From Clostridia bacterium (GTDB lineage: Bacteria > Bacillota_A > Clostridia > Christensenellales > Aristaeellaceae), in contig JAGBBE010000076.1 in the NCBI GenBank assembly GCA_017938645.1, forward strand, positions 1-41,509: DNA of 41,509 nt, written 5' to 3'. Below are positions 32,918-41,134 of this stretch, in pieces; the first letter of the stretch is position 1, and each line of letters begins with the position of its first letter. The translations under genes were made by a program, and so were the position numbers. The notes under the pieces were generated by a model that did no database searches, was not told the DNA's origin, and saw only the letters and a program-made list of their open reading frames with translations.

Positions 32918-34317
32918 AGCCCATCCTGCTGATTGATTTCGGCAGCACCTATACCAAGGTGGCGGCGGTGGATGTGGAAGGCGAGCGCCTGCTTGGCACG
33001 GCCGACAGCTACACCACCATCGAAACCGATGTGGGCAACGGCCTTGAAAATGCGCTCAAAAAGCTGCATGCCAAGACCGGCGAACTGGCATATGCCGCGC
33101 GCTACGCCTGCTCGTCCGCAGCAGGCGGCCTGAGGATGATCACCAGCGGCCTCGTGCCTGAGCTTACCGCCGAAGCCGCGCGTCAGGCCAGCCTCGGCGC
33201 GGGCGCAAAGGTGCTCAAGGTGTTTTCCTTCCAGCTCACCGAGAACGATCTGGATGAGATCCGTGAAATCAATCCGGACATCTTCCTTCTGGTGGGCGGC
33301 ACTGACGGCGGCAACACCGAATGCATCCTGCACAATGCAAAGATGCTCGCCTCCATCGACTTTGATTTCCCCGTGATCATCGCAGGCAACCGCACCGCCG
33401 CGCGCGAGTGCGAGCGCATCCTTCATGGTCACGAGGTGCACGTCACCGAAAACGTGATGCCGAAATTCGGCGTACTCAACATCGAACCCGCCCGGCAGAA
33501 AATCCGCGAGATTTTCCTAAACCGCATCGTCAAGGCCAAGGGACTGTCACAGGCGGCGGAGCTGCTTGACGGCATCCTCATGCCCACGCCGTCCGCCGTG
33601 ATGAAGGCCATGCGCCTTCTGGCCATGGGCTGCGAAGGCGAAAGCGGCATCGGCGACCTGATTGCCGTGGACGTGGGCGGCGCAACCACCGACATTTACT
33701 CCATGGCCGACGGCATGCCGCACGACGCGGCCACCGTGTACAAGGGGCTGCCCGAGCCCTATGACAAGCGCACGGTGGAGGGCGACATCGGCATGCGCTA
33801 CTCCGCGCGCGGTATCGTGGACGCGGCTGGAATGCACCGCATTGCTCAGCTCAGCGGTCTTTCCAAAGAGCGCTGCGAGGCGCTTCTGAGCCGGATCGCC
33901 GACTCGAAGGATCTCATTCCCACCCCGGGCGACGATCTGGAAAAGCTGGACTTCGCGCTGGCATCCATGGCCGTTGAAACCGCTGTCGCGCGCCATGCGG
34001 GCAGCATGGAGGAAACCTATACGCTCATGGGGCTTACCTACGTGCAGTCCGGCAAGGATTTGCGAAACGTTAAGCAGATCGTCGTCACCGGCGGCAGCCT
34101 CATCCGCACCGCACGCACCGGCGAAATCGCCGCCCACGCGCTGGCGTCGCCGCTTCATCCCATGTCTCTGAGGCCGCAGAAGGCCGAGATCCGCGTGGAT
34201 CGAAAATACATTCTGGCGTCCATGGGACTGCTCAGCGAATACTATCCGCAAACCGCCCTGCGCATCATGAAAAAGGAGCTTGAACACGATGGATATTCAG
34301 AACAAAAGAATTCCTGA
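32914..34317 (+). CDS. glmL: Glutamate mutase accessory/reactivating protein
   Basis: 467 residues, actin/Hsp70-like ATPase fold. The N-terminal phosphate loop [16 protein letters not shown] is followed by [25 protein letters not shown] (phosphate 2) and [11 protein letters not shown] (adenosine region). MutL/GlmL proteins are thought to exchange damaged cobalamin from the mutase, by analogy with diol-dehydratase reactivases. It lies between the two mutase subunit genes as in Clostridium tetanomorphum. It overlaps glmS by 4 bases and the glmE start by 29. Confidence 0.93.
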   Translation: MKPILLIDFGSTYTKVAAVDVEGERLLGTADSYTTIETDVGNGLENALKKLHAKTGELAYAARYACSSAAGGLRMITSGLVPELTAEAARQASLGAGAKVLKVFSFQLTENDLDEIREINPDIFLLVGGTDGGNTECILHNAKMLASIDFDFPVIIAGNRTAARECERILHGHEVHVTENVMPKFGVLNIEPARQKIREIFLNRIVKAKGLSQAAELLDGILMPTPSAVMKAMRLLAMGCEGESGIGDLIAVDVGGATTDIYSMADGMPHDAATVYKGLPEPYDKRTVEGDIGMRYSARGIVDAAGMHRIAQLSGLSKERCEALLSRIADSKDLIPTPGDDLEKLDFALASMAVETAVARHAGSMEETYTLMGLTYVQSGKDLRNVKQIVVTGGSLIRTARTGEIAAHALASPLHPMSLRPQKAEIRVDRKYILASMGLLSEYYPQTALRIMKKELEHDGYSEQKNS

Positions 34318-35737
34318 TTCCGAGTTTCACCTTTTGAGACAAGAAGTTCTTACCCAGTGGCCCACCGGCAAGGACGTCAACCTTGAAGAGGCCGTGGCCT
34401 ACCACAAGGCCATGCCCGAAAACCGTATCTTCGGCCAGAAGCTTCTGAAGGCCAAGAAGGCCAAGACCACCCTCGTGCAGCCCCGCGCAGGCGTGCCGGT
34501 GGTCGAGCGCCACATCGAGCTCCTTCAGCACCTGCAGGACAAGGGCGAGGCCGATCTGCTGCCCACCACCATCGACAGCTACACCCGCCAGAACCGCTAC
34601 AAGGAGGCCGACAACGGCATCAACGAGTCCCTGCGCCTCGACCGCGCCATGCTCAACGGCTTCCCGGCCGTCAACCACGGCGTGTACAAGTGCCGTCAGG
34701 TCATCGAGAGCGTGAACGTGCCCGTTCAGGTGCGCCACGGAACGCCCGACGCCCGTCTGCTCGCCGAAATCGCCTACGCCGGCGGCTTCACCAGCTACGA
34801 GGGCGGCGGCATCTCCTATAACCTGCCCTACTGCAAGAACATCCCCATGGAGCGCACCATCCGCGACTGGCAGTACGTCGACAGGCTTACCGGCCTGTAT
34901 GAGGAAATGGGCGTTTCCATCAACCGCGAGCCCTACGGCCCGCTCACCGGCACCCTCGTTCCGCCCTGCATCTCCCACGCCGCCGCCGTGATCGAAGCGC
35001 TGCTGGCCGCTGAACAGGGCGTCAAAAACATCACCGTGGGCTACGGCCAGTGCGGCAACCTCGTGCAGGACATCGCCGCCATCCAGACCCTCGAGGAGCT
35101 GACCGACGAATACCTGAACAAGTACGGCTACAACGACGTGGAAGTCACCACCGTGCTCCATCAGTGGATGGGCGGCTTCCCGGCGGACGAGGCCAAGGCG
35201 TTCGGCGTGATCTCCATGGGCAGCATGATCGCGGCCCTTTCCAAGGCCACCAAGGTCATCGTCAAGACTCCGCACGAGGCCGTGGGCATTCCCACCATGG
35301 AAGCCAACGCCGAGGGCCTGCGCTGCACCAAGCAGGTGGTCAACATGCTGCGCGACCAGACCTATCAGAGCAAGGATCTCGAGGACGAAAAGGAAATCAT
35401 CCGCCTCGAAACCCGCGCCATCGTGGACAAGTGCTTCGAGCTGGGCAATGGCGACATCGCAGTGGGCGTGTGCCGCGGCGTGGAATCCGGCGCGCTGGAC
35501 GTGCCCTTCGCGCCCTGCCGCTTCAATGCCGGTCTCATGCTCCCCGCCCGTGACAACAACGGCGCGGTGCGCATCCTCAACTTCGGCAACCTCCCCTTCA
35601 GTAAGGAACTGAAGGATTTCCACATCGCCAAGATCGAAGAACGCGCCGCTTACGAAAAGCGCAAGGCGTCCTTCCAGATGGTGATCGACGACGTATACGC
35701 AATTGGTAAAGGTTATTTGGTCGGCAGACCGCGCTAA
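34289..35737 (+). CDS. glmE: Glutamate mutase E subunit (methylaspartate mutase, catalytic)
   Basis: Start chosen at ATG 34289, 10 bases after AAGGAG; the earlier TTG is too close to it. 482 residues, the family length. A TIM barrel binds glutamate and the adenosyl radical. Seen: [75 protein letters not shown] (holding the substrate-binding region), [14 protein letters not shown] and FNFGN-like end [10 protein letters not shown]. It makes the active E2S2 enzyme with GlmS. Confidence 0.95.
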   Translation: MDIQNKRIPDSEFHLLRQEVLTQWPTGKDVNLEEAVAYHKAMPENRIFGQKLLKAKKAKTTLVQPRAGVPVVERHIELLQHLQDKGEADLLPTTIDSYTRQNRYKEADNGINESLRLDRAMLNGFPAVNHGVYKCRQVIESVNVPVQVRHGTPDARLLAEIAYAGGFTSYEGGGISYNLPYCKNIPMERTIRDWQYVDRLTGLYEEMGVSINREPYGPLTGTLVPPCISHAAAVIEALLAAEQGVKNITVGYGQCGNLVQDIAAIQTLEELTDEYLNKYGYNDVEVTTVLHQWMGGFPADEAKAFGVISMGSMIAALSKATKVIVKTPHEAVGIPTMEANAEGLRCTKQVVNMLRDQTYQSKDLEDEKEIIRLETRAIVDKCFELGNGDIAVGVCRGVESGALDVPFAPCRFNAGLMLPARDNNGAVRILNFGNLPFSKELKDFHIAKIEERAAYEKRKASFQMVIDDVYAIGKGYLVGRPR

Positions 35738-35752
35738 ACGGAGGAAAAAACA

Positions 35753-37012
35753 ATGAAAATCATCGATGTTGTATGTTCCAAGGGCCGCACCGGTTTCTAC
35801 TTTGACGATCAGCGCGCCATCAAGCAGGGCGCGGGTCACGACGGCGTGTTCTACGTGGGCGCTCCCGTGACCGACGGCTTCACCTCCGTGCGTCAGGCCG
35901 GCGAAAGCATCTCGGTGATGCTGGTGCTCGAAGACGGTCAGATCGCCACCGGCGACTGCGCGGCTGTGCAGTACTCCGGCGCCGGCGGACGCGATCCCTT
36001 GTTCCTGGCCAAGGATTTCATTCCGCTCATTGACAAGTACATCAAGCCCGAGCTCGTGGGCAAGGAGGCCGACAGCTTCCGCTCCCTCGCCGCCATGATG
36101 GAAGCCATCGAAATCGACGGCAAGCGCCTGCACACCGCCATCCGTTACGGCGTGTCCCAGGCCCTGCTGGATGCAGTCGCCAAGGCCACCGGCCGCCTCA
36201 TGTGCGAGGTCGTGGCTGACGAATACGGCTGCACCGTGTCCGAAAAACCGATTCCGATCTTCACCCAGTCCGGCGACGACCGCTATGACAACTCCGACAA
36301 GATGATCATCAAGGGCGCGCAGGTTCTGCCGCACGCGCTGATCAACAACGTCAAGGACAAGCTGGGCGAAAAGGGCGAAAAGCTGGCCGAGTACGTGGCA
36401 TGGCTGCGCGACCGCATCCTCAACCATCGCACCGACGAAAATTACGCGCCTGTACTGCACATCGACTGCTACGGCACCATCGGCGCGGTGTTCGGAAACA
36501 ACAACTACGCCGCCATGGCCGACTATATCGAGGAACTGGGCCGTATCGCCAAGCCCTTCCACCTGCGCATCGAGGGCCCCATGGACTGCGACTCCACCCG
36601 TGAAGCCCAGATCGAGGCGCTCTCCGGCCTGACCGCCGAGCTCGACCGCCGCGGCTGCGACGTGGAACTGGTGGCCGACGAGTGGTGCAACACCCTCGAG
36701 GATATCAAGCTCTTTGCCGACGCCAAGGCCGGCCACATGGTGCAGATCAAGACCCCCGACCTAGGCGGCGTGAACAACACCATCGAGGCCGTGCTCTACT
36801 GCAAGGAAAAGGGCATCGGCGCTTATCAGGGCGGCACCTGCAACGAAACCGACCGCTCCGCTCAGGTGTGCGTCAACTGCGCCATGGCCACTCAGCCTGT
36901 GCAGATTCTGGCCAAGCCCGGCATGGGCGTGGACGAGGGCTTCATGATCGTCTATAACGAAATGGAACGCATCCTCGCCCTGCGCGCCGCCAAGAAGGCT
37001 TTGAAGAAGTAA
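35753..37012 (+). CDS. mal: Methylaspartate ammonia-lyase
   Basis: 419 residues, enolase superfamily. It removes ammonia from 3-methylaspartate to give mesaconate. Key residues are visible: His194 in VLPHALINNV, Asp238 in LHIDCYGTIG, Glu274 in RIEGPMDCD, Asp309 in VADEWCN (metal ligands), and catalytic Lys333 in QIKTPDLGG. IPIFTQSGDDRYDNSDKMI is also typical. CGGAGG lies upstream and glmE is 15 bases before it. Last gene of the operon. Confidence 0.95.
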   Translation: MKIIDVVCSKGRTGFYFDDQRAIKQGAGHDGVFYVGAPVTDGFTSVRQAGESISVMLVLEDGQIATGDCAAVQYSGAGGRDPLFLAKDFIPLIDKYIKPELVGKEADSFRSLAAMMEAIEIDGKRLHTAIRYGVSQALLDAVAKATGRLMCEVVADEYGCTVSEKPIPIFTQSGDDRYDNSDKMIIKGAQVLPHALINNVKDKLGEKGEKLAEYVAWLRDRILNHRTDENYAPVLHIDCYGTIGAVFGNNNYAAMADYIEELGRIAKPFHLRIEGPMDCDSTREAQIEALSGLTAELDRRGCDVELVADEWCNTLEDIKLFADAKAGHMVQIKTPDLGGVNNTIEAVLYCKEKGIGAYQGGTCNETDRSAQVCVNCAMATQPVQILAKPGMGVDEGFMIVYNEMERILALRAAKKALKK

Positions 37013-37020
37013 GGAAACGC

Positions 37021-37053
37021 AAAAAATCCCGGCCCATTTGGGCCGGGATTTTT
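37021..37053. terminator. Bidirectional terminator between mal and ccdA
   Basis: AAAAAATCCCGGCCC-ATTT-GGGCCGGGATTTTT, perfect arms, serving both convergent genes. Confidence 0.93.
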
Positions 37054-37058
37054 CATGT

Positions 37059-37745
37059 TCAAATCGACGTTGCAATCAGATACACGCCATACACGATCAT
37101 GGCCGCTCCGGCAATGCGCCGGATCAGCTGCTGATGCGTCCTCAGCCACCCAAGCACGCCCTTGAGCCACTGGTACAATAGCATCACCAACAGCATCGGC
37201 AGGCACAGTCCCAGCGAAAACACAGCCAGCGACTGAATGCCGGTGAGCATGGTGGCGTTGTCGGCGCTGGCGGCCAGCATCAGCGCGTTGGCCAGAACCG
37301 GCGTGAGGCACGGCGTCCACGAAATGGCAATCAGAAGTCCGAAGGCAAATGAACCCCAGAAGCCGCTCATGCTGGGCTGAAAACGTCCCATCCACTGCGG
37401 CAAACCCACATTCATGTGGAAAACATCCAGCATCCACAGGCCGAACACCAGCATGAATGCGCCGGTTACGATGTTGAGGACGCCGCGGTCGGCTTTTTTC
37501 AGCACGCTGCCGATTGCGCCCGCGCCTGCGCCCATGAGGGTAAACAGGAGGATGAATCCCGCAGCCAGACCCAGACAGCGCCGAAGAAGCAGGAATTTTC
37601 CCTTGCTCTCCTTCTGCCCGCCGACGAGGTACATGGCGTATACCGGCAGCATCGGCAGCACGCACGGCGACATGAAGGCCAGCAGTCCGCCGCCCAGCAT
37701 CGCCCACATCGAAAGCGCCTCAGGCGCGGTATTAAACAGGTTCAT
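37059..37745 (-). CDS. ccdA: CcdA/DsbD-like thiol-electron transporter
   Basis: Start chosen at ATG 37745 after GGAGG; 228 residues with six hydrophobic helices. The two redox cysteines lie in the family motifs FMSPCVLPMLP (Cys28, first helix) and SWTPCLTPVLA (fourth helix), and glycine-proline kinks are conserved. It passes reducing power from cytoplasmic thioredoxin to an exported thioredoxin-like partner. The adjacent overlapping gene is such a partner. No cytochrome c genes are in the window, so a general thiol-repair role is more likely than cytochrome assembly. Confidence 0.88.
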   Translation of the reverse strand: MNLFNTAPEALSMWAMLGGGLLAFMSPCVLPMLPVYAMYLVGGQKESKGKFLLLRRCLGLAAGFILLFTLMGAGAGAIGSVLKKADRGVLNIVTGAFMLVFGLWMLDVFHMNVGLPQWMGRFQPSMSGFWGSFAFGLLIAISWTPCLTPVLANALMLAASADNATMLTGIQSLAVFSLGLCLPMLLVMLLYQWLKGVLGWLRTHQQLIRRIAGAAMIVYGVYLIATSI

Positions 37746-38262
37746 TGCTTTCCTCCGCTGCTTCCTGCACACGGCCGACCTGCATCTCGTCAAGCGCAGT
37801 GGTCAGCCATTCTTCCGTGACCATGGAGTTGACGGCATAGGCAAGCGTTCCATCGGGGTTGACGAGGATCGTGGCGGGATAGCCCATCAGCCCCACGGCC
37901 GAGGCGACCATGCGGTCGGTGTCCTCGAAGAACACCATGTCCTCCATGCCGAATTTCTGCTTCACGTTTTCGGTGGCGGTTTCGTCCTCGCCGTCCCATA
38001 CGTGTACCAGCACCATCTGGAACTGCTCGGGGTCGTACATGTCGTTGACGCGCTCAAGATCGGGCATCTCCTGCATGCAGTAGAAGCACCATTCGGTAAA
38101 GAAGTTGAGAAGCACGGTCTTTCCCTTGTAGGGGTTGAGGTCGAGAGTGGTGTACTTGAAGAGAAGATCGGTGACATTGGGCACTGCCGTTTCCGCCTGC
38201 ACGGATGCAAGGCTCATCACCATCATCAAGCAAAGAACAAGCGCGAGAAAGCGTTTTTTCAT
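37732..38262 (-). CDS. Exported TlpA-like thioredoxin family protein
   Basis: 176 residues. The signal peptide MKKRFLALVLCLMMVMSLASVQA is probably cut before ETAVPN, with no lipobox. A thioredoxin fold follows with redox pair Cys59-x-x-Cys62 in FFTEWCFYCMQEMPDL; the WCFYC spacing residues are unusual (WCxPC is common). A cis-Pro lies in GYPATILVNPDG. AAAGGAGG precedes the start and the 3' end overlaps ccdA by 14 bases. CcdA would keep it reduced for work outside the membrane. Confidence 0.88.
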   Translation of the reverse strand: MKKRFLALVLCLMMVMSLASVQAETAVPNVTDLLFKYTTLDLNPYKGKTVLLNFFTEWCFYCMQEMPDLERVNDMYDPEQFQMVLVHVWDGEDETATENVKQKFGMEDMVFFEDTDRMVASAVGLMGYPATILVNPDGTLAYAVNSMVTEEWLTTALDEMQVGRVQEAAEESNEPV

Positions 38263-38345
38263 CGATCAAAACCTCCTTTGGTTTGGTATATGTATGATAC
38301 CATAAATATCGAAAGATGAAACATTTGCCTTCATTTTCCTTCAAA

Positions 38346-38412
38346 ATGCAGTTTTAAAATCAAAAAATGCATTTTTCTGCAGGAGATTGCATTTTCGCCG
38401 TACATGCACTTT
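38346..38412 (+). promoter_or_regulatory. Four TGCA-type direct repeats before the aminotransferase promoter
   Basis: ATGCAGTTTT (38346), ATGCATTTTT (38367), TTGCATTTTC (38387) and ATGCACTTTA (38404), spaced 21, 20 and 17 bases, about two helical turns. The second is the centre of the palindrome AAAAATGCATTTTT. The fourth overlaps the -35. Rest of 38263-38537 is AT-rich without a gene. Confidence 0.55.
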
Positions 38413-38438
38413 ACGCCGAAAAATCAATATGATATAAT
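38410..38438 (+). promoter_or_regulatory. Promoter of the aminotransferase/citrate-synthase operon
   Basis: TTTACG (38410-38415), 17 bases, TATAAT (38433-38438). Confidence 0.75.
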
Positions 38439-38537
38439 AACCGGCAAGTCGAAGGAACGTTTTTTAAGTTCCGGCGATTTGCAGGAAACGAAATTCCATC
38501 TTTCAAATTTATGATATCGTTCAGGAGGAATCCCGCC

Positions 38538-39737
38538 ATGCCAACCGAAATTTCCCAGCGCTGCCGCGCCATTTCCCCTTCCGCTACCCTCACCGTGGAC
38601 GCAAAGGCCAAGGCCATGCGCGCGGAGGGCATTGACGTTATCGGCTTCGGCGCAGGCGAACCGGATTTTGATACGCCCAAGATCGTCCTTGACGCTTTCA
38701 AGGAAGCGCTCGACCGCGGTCAGACCCGCTATACGCCCGTAGCCGGCACGCTGGAACTGCGCACGGCCATCGCCTCCCGCATGCTCAACGACCACGGCCT
38801 GCAGTATTCCACCGACGAAATCATCGTCTGCAACGGCGCAAAGCACGCGCTGTACAACGTGTTCCAGGCCATCCTCAACCCCGGCGACGAGGTCATCGTG
38901 GATAAGCCCTGCTGGGTCAGCTATCCGGAAATGGTGCGCATGGCCGAGGGCCGCCCCGTGTTCCTCAACTGCCCGGAATCGCAGGGCTTCCTGCCAAAGA
39001 TGGACGATCTCGTGCGCTGCATCTCTCCGCGAACCAAGGCGTTCGTGCTCAATACGCCCTCCAACCCCAACGGCTGCGTGTGGACCCGCGAACAGCTGCG
39101 CGAGCTGGCCGATCTGGCGGTTGAGCATGACTTCTACATCATCGCCGACGAAATTTACGAAAAGCTCGTCTATGGCGATGCCAAGCATTACTCCATCGCT
39201 ACGTTCTCTCCCGCCATCAAGCGCCGCACGATCCTCATCAACGGCGTCTCCAAGGCCTACGCCATGACGGGTCTTCGCATCGGCTATGCCTGCGGCCCGC
39301 GCGAGGTCATTCAGGCCATGACCAAGTACCAGTCCCACGCCACCTCCAGCGCCAACGCCGCCGCTCAGCACGCCGCCGCGGTTGCGCTCACGATGGATCA
39401 GAGCTGCGTGGAAGACATGCGCAAGGTCTATGAGCAGCGCCGCAACAAGCTGGTGGAGCTCATCAACGACATCCCCGGCCTCAGCTGCCGCATGCCCTCC
39501 GGCGCCTTCTACGTGATGATGAACATCCGCGGCATTCAGGGCAAGACCTACGACGGCAAGGTTCTCGACTGCTCCGCTACCATCGCCGAGCTCATGCTGG
39601 AGCACGCGCATGTCGCCGTGGTTCCGGGCGTGGCCTTCATGGCTGAGGGCTACTGCCGCATGAGCTACGCCACCTCCATGGAAAACATCATCGAAGGCAT
39701 GCGCCGCATCGCCGCCTTCGTCAAGGAGTTGAAGTAA
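38538..39737 (+). CDS. Aspartate aminotransferase (class I, subgroup Ib)
   Basis: Start chosen at ATG 38538 after CAGGAGG; 399 residues. PLP Lys239 lies in NGVSKAYAMTGLRIGY. Also seen: VIGFGAGEPDFDTP, TRYTPVAGTLELR, NTPSNPNGCVW, IIADEIYEKLVY and the C-terminal YCRMSYATS with the Arg that binds the substrate carboxylate. It should exchange amino groups between aspartate and 2-oxoglutarate. It is 3 bases from the next gene, which may supply carbon for 2-oxoglutarate, so the pair fits glutamate/aspartate synthesis. Confidence 0.9.
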   Translation: MPTEISQRCRAISPSATLTVDAKAKAMRAEGIDVIGFGAGEPDFDTPKIVLDAFKEALDRGQTRYTPVAGTLELRTAIASRMLNDHGLQYSTDEIIVCNGAKHALYNVFQAILNPGDEVIVDKPCWVSYPEMVRMAEGRPVFLNCPESQGFLPKMDDLVRCISPRTKAFVLNTPSNPNGCVWTREQLRELADLAVEHDFYIIADEIYEKLVYGDAKHYSIATFSPAIKRRTILINGVSKAYAMTGLRIGYACGPREVIQAMTKYQSHATSSANAAAQHAAAVALTMDQSCVEDMRKVYEQRRNKLVELINDIPGLSCRMPSGAFYVMMNIRGIQGKTYDGKVLDCSATIAELMLEHAHVAVVPGVAFMAEGYCRMSYATSMENIIEGMRRIAAFVKELK

Positions 39738-39740
39738 AGA

Positions 39741-41132
39741 GTGCTCGAATTCAGCAAGAAGACCAATATGCTCATGCAGGCGAACTACCGCTATGAGCTG
39801 CAGGACGTGGAGGAACCCAATCTCTACCGGGATATTTTCGACTACCAGTCCATCCCGAAGATCGCGTTCAACCAGCGACTGGTGCCGCCGAACATGCCCA
39901 GCGAAATCTGGATGACCGACACCACCTTCCGCGACGGCCAGCAGAGCGTATCTCCGTTCACGCCCAAACAGATTGAGCATCTCTTCAAGCTGGAGAGCCG
40001 TCTGGGCGGACCGTATGGAATGGTGCGCCAGAGCGAATTCTTCCTCTACACCGACCGCGACCGCGAGGCGCTGGAGCGCTGTCAGGCTCTCGGCCTGCGC
40101 TTCCCGGAGATCACCACGTGGATCCGCGCCAATGAAAAGGATTTCCAGCTGGTCAAGGCCGCAGGCGTGCGCGAAACGGGCATCCTCGTGTCCTGCTCGG
40201 ATTACCATATCTTCAAAAAGATGCACCTCACCCGCTCCGAGGCCATGGACAAATACCTCGGCATCGTCAAGGAGGCGCTCAATCAGGGCATCGTGCCGCG
40301 CTGCCACTTTGAGGATATCACCCGCGCCGATTACTACGGCTTCGTGCTGCCTTTCGCCGAGCGGCTGATGGACCTTGCCCGCGAAAGCGGCATTCCCATC
40401 AAGATCCGCGCCTGCGATACCATGGGCTACGGCGTCAGCTATCCCGGCGCAGCCCTGCCGCGCAGCGTGGCCGGTATCATCTACGGCCTCAACCACTACG
40501 CGCAGGTGCCGTCCGAACAGCTCGAATGGCACGGCCACAACGACTTCTACAAGGTCGTCTCCAACGCCGGCACCGCATGGCTGTACGGCTGCTCGTCCAT
40601 CAACTGCTCGCTGCTTGGCATCGGCGAGCGCACCGGCAACTGCCCGCTGGAAGCCATGGCGGTGGAGTATCAGTCCCTCCGCGGCGATACCGGCGGCATG
40701 GACCTCACCGCCGTGACCGAAATCGCCGAATACATGGAGCGCGAAATCGGCATCGAAATCAGCCCGCGCCAGCCGTTCGTGGGCCGTCACTTCAACGTGA
40801 CCCGCGCCGGTATCCACGCCGACGGCCTCCTCAAGGACGAGGAAATCTACAATATCTTCAATACCTCCACCATCCTCAACCGTCCCGCCCTCGTGGCCGT
40901 GGACAGCCACAGCGGCCTCGCCGGCGTGGCGCACTGGATGAACAGCTACTTCCGCCTCCAGGGCGACCAGATGGTCGACAAACAGGACCCCATGGTCCTC
41001 GAAATGAAACAAAAAATCGACGCTCTCTACGCCGCCGGCCGCAACACCGTCATGGGCGACGAAGAGCTCGAAATCATGGTCCGCGACTGCGACGTGGAGA
41101 GGTACGAGAGGCTATTGTTCCATAAGAGTTAA
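39741..41132 (+). CDS. Homocitrate/isopropylmalate synthase-like enzyme, probable Re-citrate synthase
   Basis: GTG start with AAGGAG in the end of the aminotransferase gene; 463 residues. DRE-TIM metallolyase: WMTDTTFRDGQQSVSPFT (metal Asp and catalytic Arg), FPEITTWIRA, ITRADYYGFVLPF, IRACDTMGYGV, EWHGHNDFYKVVSNA (metal HxH) and NCSLLGIGERTGN. The C-terminal regulatory domain of leucine-pathway enzymes is absent. I recall this clostridial subgroup, with the LYRDIF-type N-terminus, as holding the Re-citrate synthase of Clostridium kluyveri. Citrate from oxaloacetate and acetyl-CoA is therefore the preferred call. Isopropylmalate or homocitrate synthesis remains possible. Confidence 0.75.
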   Translation: MLEFSKKTNMLMQANYRYELQDVEEPNLYRDIFDYQSIPKIAFNQRLVPPNMPSEIWMTDTTFRDGQQSVSPFTPKQIEHLFKLESRLGGPYGMVRQSEFFLYTDRDREALERCQALGLRFPEITTWIRANEKDFQLVKAAGVRETGILVSCSDYHIFKKMHLTRSEAMDKYLGIVKEALNQGIVPRCHFEDITRADYYGFVLPFAERLMDLARESGIPIKIRACDTMGYGVSYPGAALPRSVAGIIYGLNHYAQVPSEQLEWHGHNDFYKVVSNAGTAWLYGCSSINCSLLGIGERTGNCPLEAMAVEYQSLRGDTGGMDLTAVTEIAEYMEREIGIEISPRQPFVGRHFNVTRAGIHADGLLKDEEIYNIFNTSTILNRPALVAVDSHSGLAGVAHWMNSYFRLQGDQMVDKQDPMVLEMKQKIDALYAAGRNTVMGDEELEIMVRDCDVERYERLLFHKS

Positions 41133-41134
41133 CG

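Noticed and set aside
34265..36736. 823-codon minus-strand ORF opposite glmE and mal
   Set aside because: Long antisense frames are expected opposite GC-rich genes with strong third-position bias; His/Val/Gly-rich composition and lack of domains mark it as a shadow.
38424..41012. 862-codon minus-strand ORF opposite the aminotransferase and synthase genes
   Set aside because: Same antisense effect; both plus-strand genes show full family motifs.
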